The translations under genes were made by a program, and so were the position numbers. A DNA stretch of 64,000 bases from Neobacillus ginsengisoli (GTDB taxonomy: Bacteria; Bacillota; Bacilli; Bacillales_B; DSM-18226). Below the pieces are notes generated by a model. The model did not search any database. It saw nothing but the letters and a program-made list of their open reading frames with translations, and was not told where the DNA came from. Positions 17,595 to 26,454 of this stretch are shown here, piece by piece. Each line of letters begins with the position of its first letter. Position 1 is the stretch's first letter. The stretch lies in NCBI RefSeq assembly GCF_030813055.1, contig NZ_JAUSTW010000013.1:4208-68207 (forward strand). Direction: 5' to 3'.

Positions 17595-17816
17595 ATGGTT
17601 GGATATGACCGAGGTTCTATTGAAATAGATGAAATTGCAGGAGGAATCGTTAATTTTGACGGTTCACTAGTTATTTCTCCCAAACTGGCTTCAAAAGCTG
17701 CCTATGGTGCAGGTTCCAACAACACTGCGGTTTTCAATTTTACTCTTACTGGTACGAATTTAACGAATACGAATGCAGTTGATCTCTTTGATCAACCAGT
17801 AAGTGGAAATATCTAA
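17595..17816 (+). CDS. GerPA/GerPF-like spore germination protein
   Basis: Start ATG 17595 with GGGAG upstream, 73 residues. It shares GGIVNFDGSLVISPKLASK, GAGSNNTAVFNF, TNTNAVDLFDQPVSGN with the two minus-strand paralogues. The order FGD is replaced by FDG. Monocistronic with its own terminator; divergent from the other two. Confidence 0.78.
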   Translation: MVGYDRGSIEIDEIAGGIVNFDGSLVISPKLASKAAYGAGSNNTAVFNFTLTGTNLTNTNAVDLFDQPVSGNI

Positions 17817-17843
17817 AATAAGCGGAAAAAGAAGTGCACAATC

Positions 17844-17886
17844 AGCAAAGCCGGAACCTGTGAGCGAGCAGGAATCCGGCTTTGCT
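17844..17886 (+). terminator. Terminator of GerP-like gene
   Basis: A 12-bp perfect stem AGCAAAGCCGGA / TCCGGCTTTGCT with a 19-nt loop. Confidence 0.8.
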
Positions 17887-18028
17887 TATGTAAAAAAATA
17901 ACGTAGCGTTAAAATCCACATTTTGTTAACCATACATAAATCAAAAAAATCCCAGTGTGTTTCAACTAGGTAATTATGTCAATAAAAAGAATGATTCATT
18001 TATTACCAGGCTCAGAAAATTACTTCTT

Positions 18029-18604
18029 TTATAGATTGTCCAATATATTTTCATTTAAAGGCTTTTTATTAAAGGTTAACACTTCATCAACTGGCTGATA
18101 GGATTCTCCATAGAAGTGTTCATCCTTATAAGTGTGAATCATATCATAGGTTTTTTTCATAGCTTGAAAAATCATTTCTTCAGACTCATTGTACGGTGCC
18201 CAATAGAGAATTTCCATAGGATTCACCTCATTTGTCGCCAGCGAACGTCTTCTATATCCAATGGAATGGGCGTGCTCGAACCCTTCCCGTTTATAATAAT
18301 GCAGCCTTTTTTCGGTATCACTGTCTTTATAGTTCACTGGTTCCACTTCAAGGATTATTGGTTTTCCTTTGCGTTTCATTTTTTCCATCAGTTTATGACC
18401 AAGCCCCTGTCCACGGGCATTTTTCGAAACGAAAAGGTAATCAATAAAGACAAATGTGTCAAATTCCGCATACATAAGGACGTGATTAGAGCCCTCATCC
18501 TTATGATATATGTTAGAACGCTCTTTAAGGAGTGTTTCCATATGTTCTTTTGATTTCATTTCTTCAACCGGAAAATACTGATTTAATTTTTCATACCAAT
18601 GCAT
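18029..18604 (-). CDS. GNAT-family acetyltransferase
   Basis: A 191-residue protein, RBS AAGGGAG. The acetyl-CoA site is VSKNARGQGLGHKLMEKM (near residue 60-77). FIDYLFV precedes it as strand beta4, and LHYYKREGFEHA follows as the usual C-terminal GNAT motif. A C-terminal extension of about 60 residues (PMEILYWAPYNESEEMIF onwards) is specific to a bacillar subgroup. Substrate unknown. Confidence 0.85.
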   Translation of the reverse strand: MHWYEKLNQYFPVEEMKSKEHMETLLKERSNIYHKDEGSNHVLMYAEFDTFVFIDYLFVSKNARGQGLGHKLMEKMKRKGKPIILEVEPVNYKDSDTEKRLHYYKREGFEHAHSIGYRRRSLATNEVNPMEILYWAPYNESEEMIFQAMKKTYDMIHTYKDEHFYGESYQPVDEVLTFNKKPLNENILDNL

Positions 18605-19048
18605 AGATTTACTCCCTTATATTGTTATAACTTTTCCTAGAAATTTAATATAAGAGAAGTATGTGTTGATTTTTATAATTAATACCAAATTATCTTTTCA
18701 AATGATCATTTTATCAAAAGGAATGCCGAAGCAGTCCATTTGTTGTGAATCGTTAGCTTAAGAGGAAACAAACTTCATATCAGTATAATTCTTCACAATC
18801 TTAACATTCACAGAAAAGAGACATGCCGTAGCAATTCTGTGAAGTTCAAACTTAATTAATATTTACTCAATTAGCGAGCCGATAAAAAAAGGGAAATAAC
18901 GGCAATAGAAAACAATTAAAATACCTTTTTATCACGGAATATTTATCGAGATTTTTATTCACTTTCAAAAAATAATTATATTCAGATAAATACTTGTCCA
19001 TATTAGTTTTAAAGTTTAAAAAATCATGGAGGTTACATAGCAATCAAA
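18605..19048. other. Intergenic region with a degenerate repeat
   Basis: A worn CCCGTTA-type copy spans about 18728-18803 (AGTCCATTTGTTGTGAATCG TTAGCTTAAG ... TTCACAATC). No further gene is visible. Confidence 0.5.
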
Positions 19049-20083
19049 ATGAAGAACTTAAGACTAATTAAGGTACTAACAATTCTTAGTGTTATTGTAT
19101 TACCCTTCCTCGTTGGTCTTTCTCAAAAGTATCAAATTAAACTATCAAGCACCCAAGCTGGATGGGTTCTCAATGTTAACATTAAACAGGCGAGGGTTAA
19201 ATTTAAAACTAAAACTCACAAACGAGTTACTCCAACTGAAAATTTAGAAGCAACCGTAGGAGTCAATGGTTTAAACGTTCGAGAACAACCAAGTTTATCT
19301 AGCTCGGTTGTAGGAAAATTAAATTTGGGAACAAAAGTAACCGTCAATGATGAACAATCTGGATGGGCAAAAGTTAAATCTTCTTCTGGTATCCAAGGGT
19401 GGGTGTACACAAATTACATTTCTAAGGACGAAGCTAGTAACAATAATACACAACCTGTTACTGGACCCACAATATCAACAGATAGCATACAAAATACTCA
19501 GGAGCCGCTTAAAGGGAAAACCATTGTGCTTGACCCAGGTCATGGAGGGAGTGATGATGGGACAACAAGCATTGTTGGTACATATGAAAAGACATTGACC
19601 ATAGCAACAGCTAAAATTGTTGACCAAAAGCTGGAAAATGCAGGTGCCAAAGTCATTATGACTCGGACAAACGATACTTATGTTCCGTTACAACAACGTG
19701 CAGATGTCTCAAACAAAAACCATGCGGATGCTTTTATTAGTTTTCATTACAATTGGATAAATGACCCATTAATAAATGGATTGACTGATTTTTACTATCA
19801 AAAATCAAAAGATTACCTTTTAGCTTCGGATATTTTAAATGAGGTTGTTAAAACAACGGGATTAAATAATGATGGAACAAGATTCGATGACTTGGATGTT
19901 TTACGAAACAATTCACAACCATGTACACTGATTGAACTTGGCTTCCTTTCAAATAAACAAGATGATTCGGTTGTGGAAAGCTCTACTTACCATGATAACG
20001 TGGCTCAAGGGGTTTACTTAGGATTACTCGATTATTTTTCAACGAAAAAACAAGAAACAAAGAGCAAAGACACGAATCATTAA
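19049..20083 (+). CDS. N-acetylmuramoyl-L-alanine amidase with SH3 domain
   Basis: A 344-residue exported enzyme that cleaves the peptide stem from peptidoglycan. An N-terminal hydrophobic segment (residues 8-24) acts as signal or anchor. A bacterial SH3 domain (about 70-128; GVNGLNVREQPSLSSSVVGK, GWVYTNYISK) is followed by an Amidase_3 domain (about 155-335) with zinc and catalytic residues in VLDPGHGG, YEKTLTI, AFISFHYN and LIELGFLSN. The ATG is 16 nt from GGAGG, unusually far. The stop codon lies in the loop of its own terminator. Confidence 0.92.
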   Translation: MKNLRLIKVLTILSVIVLPFLVGLSQKYQIKLSSTQAGWVLNVNIKQARVKFKTKTHKRVTPTENLEATVGVNGLNVREQPSLSSSVVGKLNLGTKVTVNDEQSGWAKVKSSSGIQGWVYTNYISKDEASNNNTQPVTGPTISTDSIQNTQEPLKGKTIVLDPGHGGSDDGTTSIVGTYEKTLTIATAKIVDQKLENAGAKVIMTRTNDTYVPLQQRADVSNKNHADAFISFHYNWINDPLINGLTDFYYQKSKDYLLASDILNEVVKTTGLNNDGTRFDDLDVLRNNSQPCTLIELGFLSNKQDDSVVESSTYHDNVAQGVYLGLLDYFSTKKQETKSKDTNH

Positions 20084-20101
20084 AATCCAGTGTCTTTGCT
20101 C
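20062..20101 (+). terminator. Terminator overlapping the amidase gene end
   Basis: A perfect 12-bp stem GAGCAAAGACAC / GTGTCTTTGCTC followed by CTTTTTG; the stop codon at 20081 is in the loop. Confidence 0.9.
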
Positions 20102-20310
20102 CTTTTTGTTTTTTTAAGAATTATTTCCTTAGTCACTCATGAATTAAGGTAATAAGTGAGGGATTTTGTTTTTACTATCTTTTTAATATTTTACTATAAA
20201 AAAATCATAATGTTTTTTATTTTTTACACAATTTTAACAACCTAAATAAAACAATAATGGTATAATTTTTGAAAAGGCTTACAATCGTTGAAGTTTGAGG
20301 TGAATAGATA

Positions 20311-20562
20311 ATGAATTTCTATGAAAAGTTACCTGTTGAGTTTTTAATTCACTTTTATAATGAAATTATTAAAAATATTGAAAAAGGTATTCTTACGAAA
20401 AATATGTATTATGAATTAGGCATAATTATTTCTGTTGCTAATCGGAGAGGAATTTCCTTAGACCAACCTTCTGATTTTAATGAAGTGATTAATCAGCAAG
20501 CCTTAAATGATTTATTACAATTGGAACAAGTTCGTACAGGGTGTAGTTCTCAGATTGCCTAA
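20311..20562 (+). CDS. Hypothetical helical protein
   Basis: An 83-residue protein, RBS GAGGTG. Mostly helical: EFLIHFYNEIIKNIEKGILT and MYYELGIIISVANRRGISLD. The C-terminus is EQVRTGCSSQIA. I do not recognise the family. It has a good upstream TATAAT (20260) and its own terminator. Confidence 0.6.
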   Translation: MNFYEKLPVEFLIHFYNEIIKNIEKGILTKNMYYELGIIISVANRRGISLDQPSDFNEVINQQALNDLLQLEQVRTGCSSQIA

Positions 20563-20634
20563 CCCTTATTTTTAATGTTATAATTTAACTAAATTTACTT
20601 CTATATATAAATCTGACTTAAAATAATAAAAATG

Positions 20635-20664
20635 GGTGCTACCAGATAAGGTAACACCTTTTTT
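20635..20664 (+). terminator. Terminator
   Basis: GGTGCTACC / GGTAACACC (one mismatch) followed by TTTTTT. Confidence 0.75.
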
Positions 20665-20789
20665 ATGCCCAACTTTTTAGGTAAAGCACCCCTTTAGCCA
20701 TCCATAAATCGCAAAAACCTTCGCTTCACCACAAAGAATGAAAATGGATTTAAACCGTCAATACTGATTCTAAGGCTGGGAGAGGAAGA

Positions 20790-20959
20790 TCGCTGAACTA
20801 TGGTGCGTTAGAGCCCATGTGATGTTGCGAATCGCATATTACCTTTTAACCCGAAAAGAAATGTACGTTGACCTAGGCGAGGATTATTTTGATAAACAAA
20901 GACAAGCATCAATCGTCCAACATTCGGTTCGAAGACTAGAAAACTTAGGTTATTTTTGA
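20790..20959 (+). pseudogene. IS110-family transposase C-terminal remnant
   Basis: One frame reads WERKIAELWCVRAHVMLRIA, then YYLLTRKEMYVDLGEDYF and DKQRQASIVQHSVRRLENLG before a stop at 20957. The Y-x-x-L-G-x-D-Y-F-D...R-L-E-x-L-G-Y tail is typical of the IS110 family. The N-terminal DEDD part is missing. A right box of the CCCGTTA repeat is cut at 20682-20693, upstream of it. Confidence 0.65.
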
Positions 20960-21191
20960 AGCATCCTAATCCTTTATTCCACTCCTTTAATACCTTTTAT
21001 CAGGCGTCTCTTCTTTTAAAAAAAATGAATGAGCTGCGTCTATTTTAGTATTGCCATTTTCCTATCCTTGTAGAAGTTTATTTTCATATCAGTTTAAGTG
21101 TAATACTTCACAATTTAATTACCAAAAGAATTAACTTTCCTAAAATGGTATAATCTATTGTAGAAACCGCTTTCTAAGGAGTTAAAGAAGA

Positions 21192-22415
21192 ATGAAAAAA
21201 GGATCCCTTCTTACTAGCACCTCTCCAACTAATGATCTACTATTAGAAAAGATACGACTTGAAACTGTTCTTAATTCACTTCCAATTGGAGTTTTTATTA
21301 TTAACAAAGACGGCGAATTCACTCATATGAATGATATTGTTTATGAAATATGGGGAGAGAATGCTTTTTCCGCTAAAAATGTTTATGATTATAGAAAATA
21401 CATTGCTTGGTGGGAAGCTTCAGGCAAACAATTAAATGAGGATGATTGGGCAGCTTCAAGAGCATTAAAAGGTGAAAGTTCCTATGGTGAAATCATAAAG
21501 ATTCAATCTTTTGATGGTAAACTAAAAACAATTCTAAATTCTGCTTCCCCCATTTATGACTTTGAAGGCAGAATTGAGGGTGCTGTTGTAGTTATTTCAG
21601 ATATTACAGAAATAAAACGGACAGAACAGGAACTTCAACATCATAAAAATCATTTAACCAAATTAGTCAGTGAAAAGACTCTTGAATTAGAAAAGTTGAA
21701 TAAAAAACTTCAACTTGAAATAGAAGAACGTGATAGATTACAAAGTCAAATAAGGCATCTAGACCAACTAAATTTAGTCGGACAAATGGCAGCAGGTTTA
21801 GCACACGAAATACGAAATCCTATGACAACTATTAAAGGATTCTTACAATTCCTTCAAAACAATAAAGAATTTGAAAATTCCAAAGATATTTTCAATCTAA
21901 TGGTCGATGAGATGGATCGTATAAATGACATCATTTCTGAATTTTTAAATCTATCTAAGAATAAAAGGATTAATAAAAAGAAGTGTTGCTTAAACGATAT
22001 AGTTTTATCTATTTCTCCATTAATTGAAAAAAATTTTATATTATCAGACCATAATTTTAAACTTAACCTACAGCCTAACATTCCTTTTGCATTTATCGAT
22101 GAGAATGAAATAAAGCAGTTAATTTTGAACCTTGTTCGTAATGGACGTGAAGCAATGTCCAAAGGGAAAACATTAACAATCTCAACATACTTTACAGATG
22201 ATTTTATCACTTTAGCAATTCAAGATGAGGGTACTGGAATTAAAAAAGAGCTTATAGAGGAAATTTCTAAACCGTTTTTTACTACAAAGCCCAATGGTAC
22301 AGGATTAGGTTTACCAATATGTTATAGCATTGTACAACGTCATAATGCTAAAATTGAATGCAAATCTACTTCAGCAGGAACTATATTTTATGTAAAATTT
22401 AAACCTACTTCATAA
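21192..22415 (+). CDS. PAS-domain sensor histidine kinase (sporulation-kinase type)
   Basis: A 407-residue cytoplasmic kinase. An N-terminal PAS domain (about 20-140; GVFIINKDGEFTHMN, VVVISDITEIKRTE) leads through a coiled coil (150-190) to the dimerisation domain with LAHEIRNPMTTIKGFL, His being the phosphorylated residue, and an ATPase domain with NLVRNGREAM (N box), DEGTGIK (G1) and GTGLGLPI (G2). This arrangement is that of the Bacillus phosphorelay kinases (KinA/KinE type), so it probably feeds phosphate to Spo0F. No partner regulator is adjacent. RBS AAGGAG. Confidence 0.88.
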   Translation: MKKGSLLTSTSPTNDLLLEKIRLETVLNSLPIGVFIINKDGEFTHMNDIVYEIWGENAFSAKNVYDYRKYIAWWEASGKQLNEDDWAASRALKGESSYGEIIKIQSFDGKLKTILNSASPIYDFEGRIEGAVVVISDITEIKRTEQELQHHKNHLTKLVSEKTLELEKLNKKLQLEIEERDRLQSQIRHLDQLNLVGQMAAGLAHEIRNPMTTIKGFLQFLQNNKEFENSKDIFNLMVDEMDRINDIISEFLNLSKNKRINKKKCCLNDIVLSISPLIEKNFILSDHNFKLNLQPNIPFAFIDENEIKQLILNLVRNGREAMSKGKTLTISTYFTDDFITLAIQDEGTGIKKELIEEISKPFFTTKPNGTGLGLPICYSIVQRHNAKIECKSTSAGTIFYVKFKPTS

Positions 22416-22442
22416 ACTAACATCATTTATGAAAACAAATTT

Positions 22443-22470
22443 GGTTGAGCAAACTTTGCCCAGCCTTTTT
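22443..22470 (+). terminator. Terminator of the kinase gene
   Basis: GGTTGAGCAAA / TTTGCCCAGCC followed by TTTTT, just after the kinase stop codon. Confidence 0.6.
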
Positions 22471-22507
22471 CTTTATGGTTTATATGAAACAAGGGATTAC
22501 TTCTACT

Positions 22508-22552
22508 TAAATAAAACTGCCCTTTAGTTGATTAAACAAAAAATCCGCCATC
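22508..22552 (+). repeat. CCCGTTA-family repeat, cut by an IS3 end
   Basis: AAAACTGCCCTTTAGTTGAT and TAAACAAAAAATCCGCC match the left box. The sequence switches at about 22552 into the IS3 end at 22556, and no right box follows. Confidence 0.55.
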
Positions 22553-22555
22553 GTG

Positions 22556-22850
22556 ATCTGACCCCAAAAAGCTGGACAAAAATATTATGATGCTTCCTCG
22601 GTGGTAAGAAGCCTGTACTTTACAGGACTCTTACCACTGAGTTTTTCTTTTATTCGATAGTTGTTATAGATACTAATCCAATCTGCTGCAGCCTGGGAGA
22701 CTTCCTCAAAAGATTGGTAATCGTAAAGATAGACTGTCTCACATTTCAAGAGGTGAAAAAAACCCTCCATTGCTGCATTATCAAGACAAGTTGCTTTTCG
22801 TGACAAATTTTGAATGACATGGTGTTCCTTAAGCTCTTTAACCCAGCTAC
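22556..22850 (-). mobile_element. IS3-family element remnant (OrfB C-terminus)
   Basis: The minus-strand frame reads WVKELKEHHVIQNLSRKATC then LDNAAMEGFFHLLKCE and ends at 22585 (YNNYRIKEKLSGKSPVKYR). This is the C-terminal end of an IS150-like OrfB integrase, including the third catalytic Glu region (D-N-A-x-x-E-x-F). The outer end TGACCCCAAAAAGCTGGACA at 22560-22579 resembles an IS3 terminal inverted repeat. The other end and OrfA are lost. Confidence 0.8.
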
Positions 22851-22956
22851 AATGTTTAAAAATAAGATATTAACGGAATCAAATAAAACTCTATTATAGA
22901 GCTTATTATTTTAATTAAAGTAAACTGCTCTTATTTTGTCACCCTCGCCTTAATGG

Positions 22957-23022
22957 TTACAGAATGAAACCGCTCATGCTCATCTCTATTTCCTCATCGG
23001 TGATTCCGATATAGCGGAGTGT
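22957..23022 (-). pseudogene. Tyrosine recombinase C-terminal tail
   Basis: A 20-residue frame TLRYIGITDEEIEMSMSGFI ends with a stop. Y-I-G-I-T-x-x-x-I is the ending of many phage-type tyrosine integrases. Only the tail remains, so the call is tentative. Confidence 0.4.
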
Positions 23023-23123
23023 AAATTATGGGCTGTCCGCGCAAAACCCTAGTGAAAGAGCCCTTCCATTCTTCATTTCTTAACATATTTTATAAGGATT
23101 GAATATAAAAGGAGGGCTATGAA

Positions 23124-23267
23124 ATGTTTGGATATGGTGGATACGGCGGATTTGGTGGTTGCGGATGCGGCGGTTATGGATATGGCGTTGGTTATGGCGG
23201 CGGTTGTTTTGTTTTAATCGTTGTATTGTTTATCTTGTTAATCATCGTTGGAGCAGTTACCTGTTAG
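23124..23267 (+). CDS. YjcZ-family sporulation peptide
   Basis: A 47-residue ORF after GGAGGG. The N-terminal half is Gly/Tyr-rich (FGYGGYGGFGGCGCGG), then a hydrophobic helix CFVLIVVLFILLIIVGAV. This V-L-F-I-L-L-I-I-V-G signature defines the YjcZ/SscA group of small spore-associated peptides. A terminator follows at 23302. A close paralogue is at 34387. Confidence 0.85.
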   Translation: MFGYGGYGGFGGCGCGGYGYGVGYGGGCFVLIVVLFILLIIVGAVTC

Positions 23268-23301
23268 TAATAAATAATTACATTTCTTAAAAATATGAAA
23301 A

Positions 23302-23324
23302 AGCCCTTGTAGGGCTTTTTTATG
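23302..23324 (+). terminator. Terminator of YjcZ-type gene
   Basis: AAAAGCCC / GGGCTTTT around TTGTA. Confidence 0.8.
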
Positions 23325-23435
23325 TTTGAGACTATTCAGGTATATGTGCAATGAAAGGTTATGGAGCTACGGGGCTTCGGCTACACTTTAGCTTATGCAT
23401 AAGTTCAAGGGAATAACCAATAAGTTAAGCCTTAT

Positions 23436-23574
23436 TTTAATTTACTTTAAATCAGCACTTGTCCATTCCATTTTAGTTCTTGTACATATGTTATTACTAC
23501 CACCAAATCGTAACACGGCATACAAACATTACCCTATTAAGAACGTTTGCTTATACAGCAGACGTTTCTTGTTT
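23436..23574 (+). ncRNA. Conserved non-coding element, copy A
   Basis: TTTACTTTAAATCAGCAC, TTGTCCATTC and TACATATGTTATTACTACC are shared with copies at 34136 (plus) and 48590-48727 (minus). It ends in the hairpin AACGTTTGCT / AGCAGACGTT with TTTCTT. Copy B has GGCGTTTGCA / TGCAGATGCC at that place, so pairing is kept while the bases change. It lies directly ahead of a YjcZ-type ORF. Confidence 0.6.
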
Positions 23575-23661
23575 ATGGGTGAGGAAAGACACGGTTTTGC
23601 GTTATTCATAGTATTGTTCATTCTTCTTATTATCATTGGAGTTTCTTTCATGTTCTACTAA
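23575..23661 (+). CDS. Short YjcZ/SscA-type sporulation peptide
   Basis: A 28-residue ORF: MGEERHGFALFIVLFILLII then GVSFMFY. It has the V-L-F-I-L-L-I-I-x-G core helix of the family without the Gly/Tyr-rich part. The RBS is weak because the end of the structured element A occupies the leader, which may matter for expression. Confidence 0.65.
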   Translation: MGEERHGFALFIVLFILLIIIGVSFMFY

Positions 23662-23679
23662 AAAGTTCGGTAAAAGCCC

Positions 23680-23706
23680 TAGGAATTTAGTCCAGGGGTT
23701 TTTTAT
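23680..23706 (+). terminator. Terminator-like hairpin
   Basis: AAAGCCCTAGGA / TCCAGGGGTTTTTT, imperfect stem with T run, 20 bp after the peptide gene. Confidence 0.55.
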
Positions 23707-24125
23707 ATTTTCATACATCCTGTTATCGACGTAGACGATGGCGCCAATCATCCAAGCCGAGTAGTAATTTTCAGACGGCTTTTGCAGCCATCACCAGTAT
23801 AACACTAATGAAAGCGTTTACCAACTGGTTAATGTTGGACTCTTTCGCTTTGGGCTATTGAAAAGGCACTAGCGTTGAAAGAAAAGTTAAAAAAAGATAA
23901 GTAAAACAACGGGGTATGCCTCGTTTTTTTGTTTAGATCCTGTTGCTAGGGGCGTCTCTGAGCGAATAAGAACATTTCTTGCGGTCCGAGAATGCTCCGT
24001 TAGCCACCCATGAAGCAGAGCTTCTCCACAGAAAATGTAAGAAAACTACGTTCTTTCATAGTAGTGTAAGTACAGTGTTTCACAAACTTTAATTGTTAAC
24101 TTAGTACCCGTATATAAAGCAAAAT
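23707..24125. other. Intergenic region with gene debris
   Basis: A frame ending WAIEKALALKEKLKKDK with stop near 23902, followed by ACGGGG/CCTCGT and a T run (23907-23931), looks like the tail of a lost gene and its terminator. A repeat-like stretch CTCCGTTAGCCACCCATGAA at 23996-24015 and TTTCACAAAC at 24079 belong to the CCCGTTA family in worn form. Confidence 0.4.
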
Positions 24126-24160
24126 AAAATACTGTGACCTAGAAGGAAGCACAGTATTTT
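24126..24160 (-). terminator. Terminator of the TauE/SafE gene
   Basis: A perfect 11-bp stem AAAATACTGTG / CACAGTATTTT. Confidence 0.8.
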
Positions 24161-24165
24161 AAAAA

Positions 24166-24933
24166 TTATTGAATATAATCATAAATATTCTTCGCTAACA
24201 ATAAACAGGTTACTGCAATAAATATTGCACGGATATAACTACTTCCTCTTTTAATCGCAAATTTTGAGCCACAAATCGCCCCAGCAAGTTGTGCAATACC
24301 CATTATTAATCCGTAAGTGTAATTTACTTGTCCTAAAAACATAAACATCAACAATCCAGCAATATTACTACCAAAGTTTAAAAATTTTGCGTTCCCCGCA
24401 GCCTTTAAAAAATCAAATCCAATCAATAGGAAAGAAAAAATTAAAAATGAACCTGTTCCAGGACCAAGAAATCCATCATAGAAACCAATAGCAAAAATTG
24501 CAACCATAAAAATAATGAAGTGACGGATAGACAATTTTTTTGGGGTTGAAATACTACCCCAATCTTTCTTGAAAATGGTATAAATAGCAACTGCTGCGAG
24601 CATTACCAACATCAATGGCTTTAGCAATTCAGGGTTTATCAAATGAACAGTCCATGCACCCACCATCGAACCAATAAACGTGAGTGGAAATAATTTAAAC
24701 ACTGATTTTATATCTAGTTTACCAGAACGATAAAACATAAATGTACTCGTTAACGAACCTATTGTGGAAGCTAGTTTATTAGTAGCTACTGCTCCTGCTG
24801 GATTCAGCCCTGTAAATAATAATGCAGGCAATGCAATCAGTCCTCCGCCCCCTACAACTGAATCAATAAATGAAGCTGAAAATCCAAAAACAATCAAAAT
24901 AAATAATAACGATAGGTCTAAGTAAAAATGCAT
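24166..24933 (-). CDS. TauE/SafE (TSUP) family membrane transporter
   Basis: Start at ATG 24933 (AAAGG 8 nt upstream), 255 residues. About eight hydrophobic segments. Family signatures: FSASFIDSVVGGGGLIALPA, GAVATNKLAST, GFYDGFLGPGTGSF and NFGSNIAGL. The family moves sulfite, sulfonates or other organosulfur anions, usually outward. A TrmB-like regulator is divergent, with a shared 110-bp control region. Confidence 0.9.
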   Translation of the reverse strand: MHFYLDLSLLFILIVFGFSASFIDSVVGGGGLIALPALLFTGLNPAGAVATNKLASTIGSLTSTFMFYRSGKLDIKSVFKLFPLTFIGSMVGAWTVHLINPELLKPLMLVMLAAVAIYTIFKKDWGSISTPKKLSIRHFIIFMVAIFAIGFYDGFLGPGTGSFLIFSFLLIGFDFLKAAGNAKFLNFGSNIAGLLMFMFLGQVNYTYGLIMGIAQLAGAICGSKFAIKRGSSYIRAIFIAVTCLLLAKNIYDYIQ

Positions 24934-24950
24934 CTCAATCAACCTTTCTG

Positions 24951-24974
24951 TAGTCACTACTAAAATAGTAACTA
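24951..24974. promoter_or_regulatory. Putative operator between TauE/SafE and TrmB genes
   Basis: TAGTCACT and AGTAACTA form inverted arms (7 of 8 matching) around ACTAAAAT. It lies between divergent starts. A similar TAGT...ACTA palindrome precedes the second TrmB gene at 31336. Confidence 0.55.
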
Positions 24975-25045
24975 ATCGATTGCGAAATGTAAATAGTTAT
25001 TGTAACGTTGATACTAAAGGAAAAAACAATTGGAGGACGAAAAAA

Positions 25046-25831
25046 GTGGACTACATAGTGGAACAGCTCAAAAAATTAGGTTTTAAAGAATATGAAGCTA
25101 AATCTTATTTATCTCTTATTAAACAAGGTCCTGTTACAGCCTACCAAGTTAGTAAAGAGTCAGGTATCCCTAGGGCACGAATTTATGAAGTGTTAAATAA
25201 TCTTGTTGAAAAAGGAATTGTCATGAAGGAAGAAATAAATGACACCGCTCGATATTCACCCCTGCCTGTTGACATCTTTTTGCAGAAGGCTCAATCAGAA
25301 TGGCAATCGACTTATATGGAAATAAGTGATACGTTAAGAAGTCTAGAAACTTCTGGAGAAAAAATAGACAATCGTGTAATAACTTTAAAGGACTATAAAT
25401 CGATAATTAGCTATTGTGTGACGTTAATAAAAAAAGCAGAAAAGCGTATTATTATTTCGATGTGGGACGATATGTATGAGGTGTTGAAGGAGGAACTGGC
25501 TCAGGCGGTTGAAAAAGTAACCGTACAAGGTATTACACTACATGTTGAAAATCCAATTGGTAATGTAGAAATGCATCGTATCACACCTTTTACTGAAACC
25601 TCATCTACAGAACATTGGTTTATTTTGTCCATAGATTCTAAAGAAATGATTTATGGACCATCATTTGAGGAGCGTAGTGTTGCTTTTTATACAGATGACC
25701 CTGTTCATATTTACCTATTAGAGGATTATGTGTGGCATGATGTGCTAGTAAATCGACTTGTCCGACGCAGCCAAGACGATTTAGAGAAATGGATTACTAC
25801 TGAGCGAAGAGCCTTCTTTATGGAAAAATAA
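25046..25831 (+). CDS. TrmB-family transcriptional regulator
   Basis: Start GTG 25046 (TGGAGG 7 nt upstream), 261 residues. An N-terminal winged HTH, with LKKLGFKEYEAKSYLSLIKQ and SGIPRARIYEVLNNLVEKGI, is followed by a linker helix and a PLD-like/TrmB sensor domain (RIIISMWDDMYEVL). Such regulators sense small ligands and repress transport genes. It is paralogous to the gene at 30513. Probable target: the divergent TSUP transporter. Confidence 0.88.
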   Translation: MDYIVEQLKKLGFKEYEAKSYLSLIKQGPVTAYQVSKESGIPRARIYEVLNNLVEKGIVMKEEINDTARYSPLPVDIFLQKAQSEWQSTYMEISDTLRSLETSGEKIDNRVITLKDYKSIISYCVTLIKKAEKRIIISMWDDMYEVLKEELAQAVEKVTVQGITLHVENPIGNVEMHRITPFTETSSTEHWFILSIDSKEMIYGPSFEERSVAFYTDDPVHIYLLEDYVWHDVLVNRLVRRSQDDLEKWITTERRAFFMEK

Positions 25832-25853
25832 GAAGCATATTTAAAGAACCAAC

Positions 25854-25897
25854 AAAATAAAGCATAAGTAACTAAATGAAAACTTATGCTTTATTTT
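25854..25897 (+). terminator. Terminator of TrmB-like gene
   Basis: A perfect 16-bp stem AAAATAAAGCATAAGT / ACTTATGCTTTATTTT; bidirectional. Confidence 0.9.
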
Positions 25898-25971
25898 AAT
25901 TGTTTAAGTAACCTCAACTTGCTGTGCCCCGAACAAAATGAAATATAATGTATGAGACTTTTGAAATTTTC

Positions 25972-26079
25972 TTATTGAAGTAACCTGCTTACGTTAGTTT
26001 AACAAGAAAAAAAGACCGCCGTAGCGAGCATTGGCGGAGCCACATATTTAACTCAAGCACCCGTTACATCAACAAGAGC
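25972..26079 (+). repeat. CCCGTTA-family repeat, composite form
   Basis: TTGAAGTAACCTGCTTACG, TTAGTTTAACAAGAAAA, middle hairpin CCGCCGTAGCGAGCATTGGCGG, right box CTCAAGCACCCGTTACATC. Confidence 0.75.
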
Positions 26080-26085
26080 ATCGTT

Positions 26086-26343
26086 TTAATTATATCTTTT
26101 GGTTAACCAAGAAATGATTAGAAATAAAAAAGATGAAATTGAACTATAACCAGCCATTTTTATGTTTTGGAACCCATATATTAAATCTATAATGCAGATT
26201 CCAAGAAGCACAAGTGCTATTGAACTAAACCACCATCGGATGTGTAAGGAAGACCTAGAAAAGATTTGGTTGTGTTGTTTATTTACAATAAAACCCATAA
26301 TATAGAGTAAAACTGAAATACAAATAAAAGACCAATAAAGCAT
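26086..26343 (-). CDS. Small membrane protein
   Basis: An 85-residue protein with RBS GAGGTGAG. Three hydrophobic stretches (about 4-20, 36-56, 65-80). The region SSLHIRWWFSSIALVLLG separates helices 1 and 2. I do not recognise it; many bacilli carry small proteins of this kind. Flanked on both sides by composite CCCGTTA repeats. Confidence 0.6.
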   Translation of the reverse strand: MLYWSFICISVLLYIMGFIVNKQHNQIFSRSSLHIRWWFSSIALVLLGICIIDLIYGFQNIKMAGYSSISSFLFLIISWLTKRYN

Positions 26344-26454
26344 ATTCTCACCTCAAATTGAAATTCAAACCTTCAAAACATTCAACTTTTATTAATCTTT
26401 TATATGTACGAAAAAAACTTCGGGTAAGTTTCATAGCCAAAGTATTAATTTATT

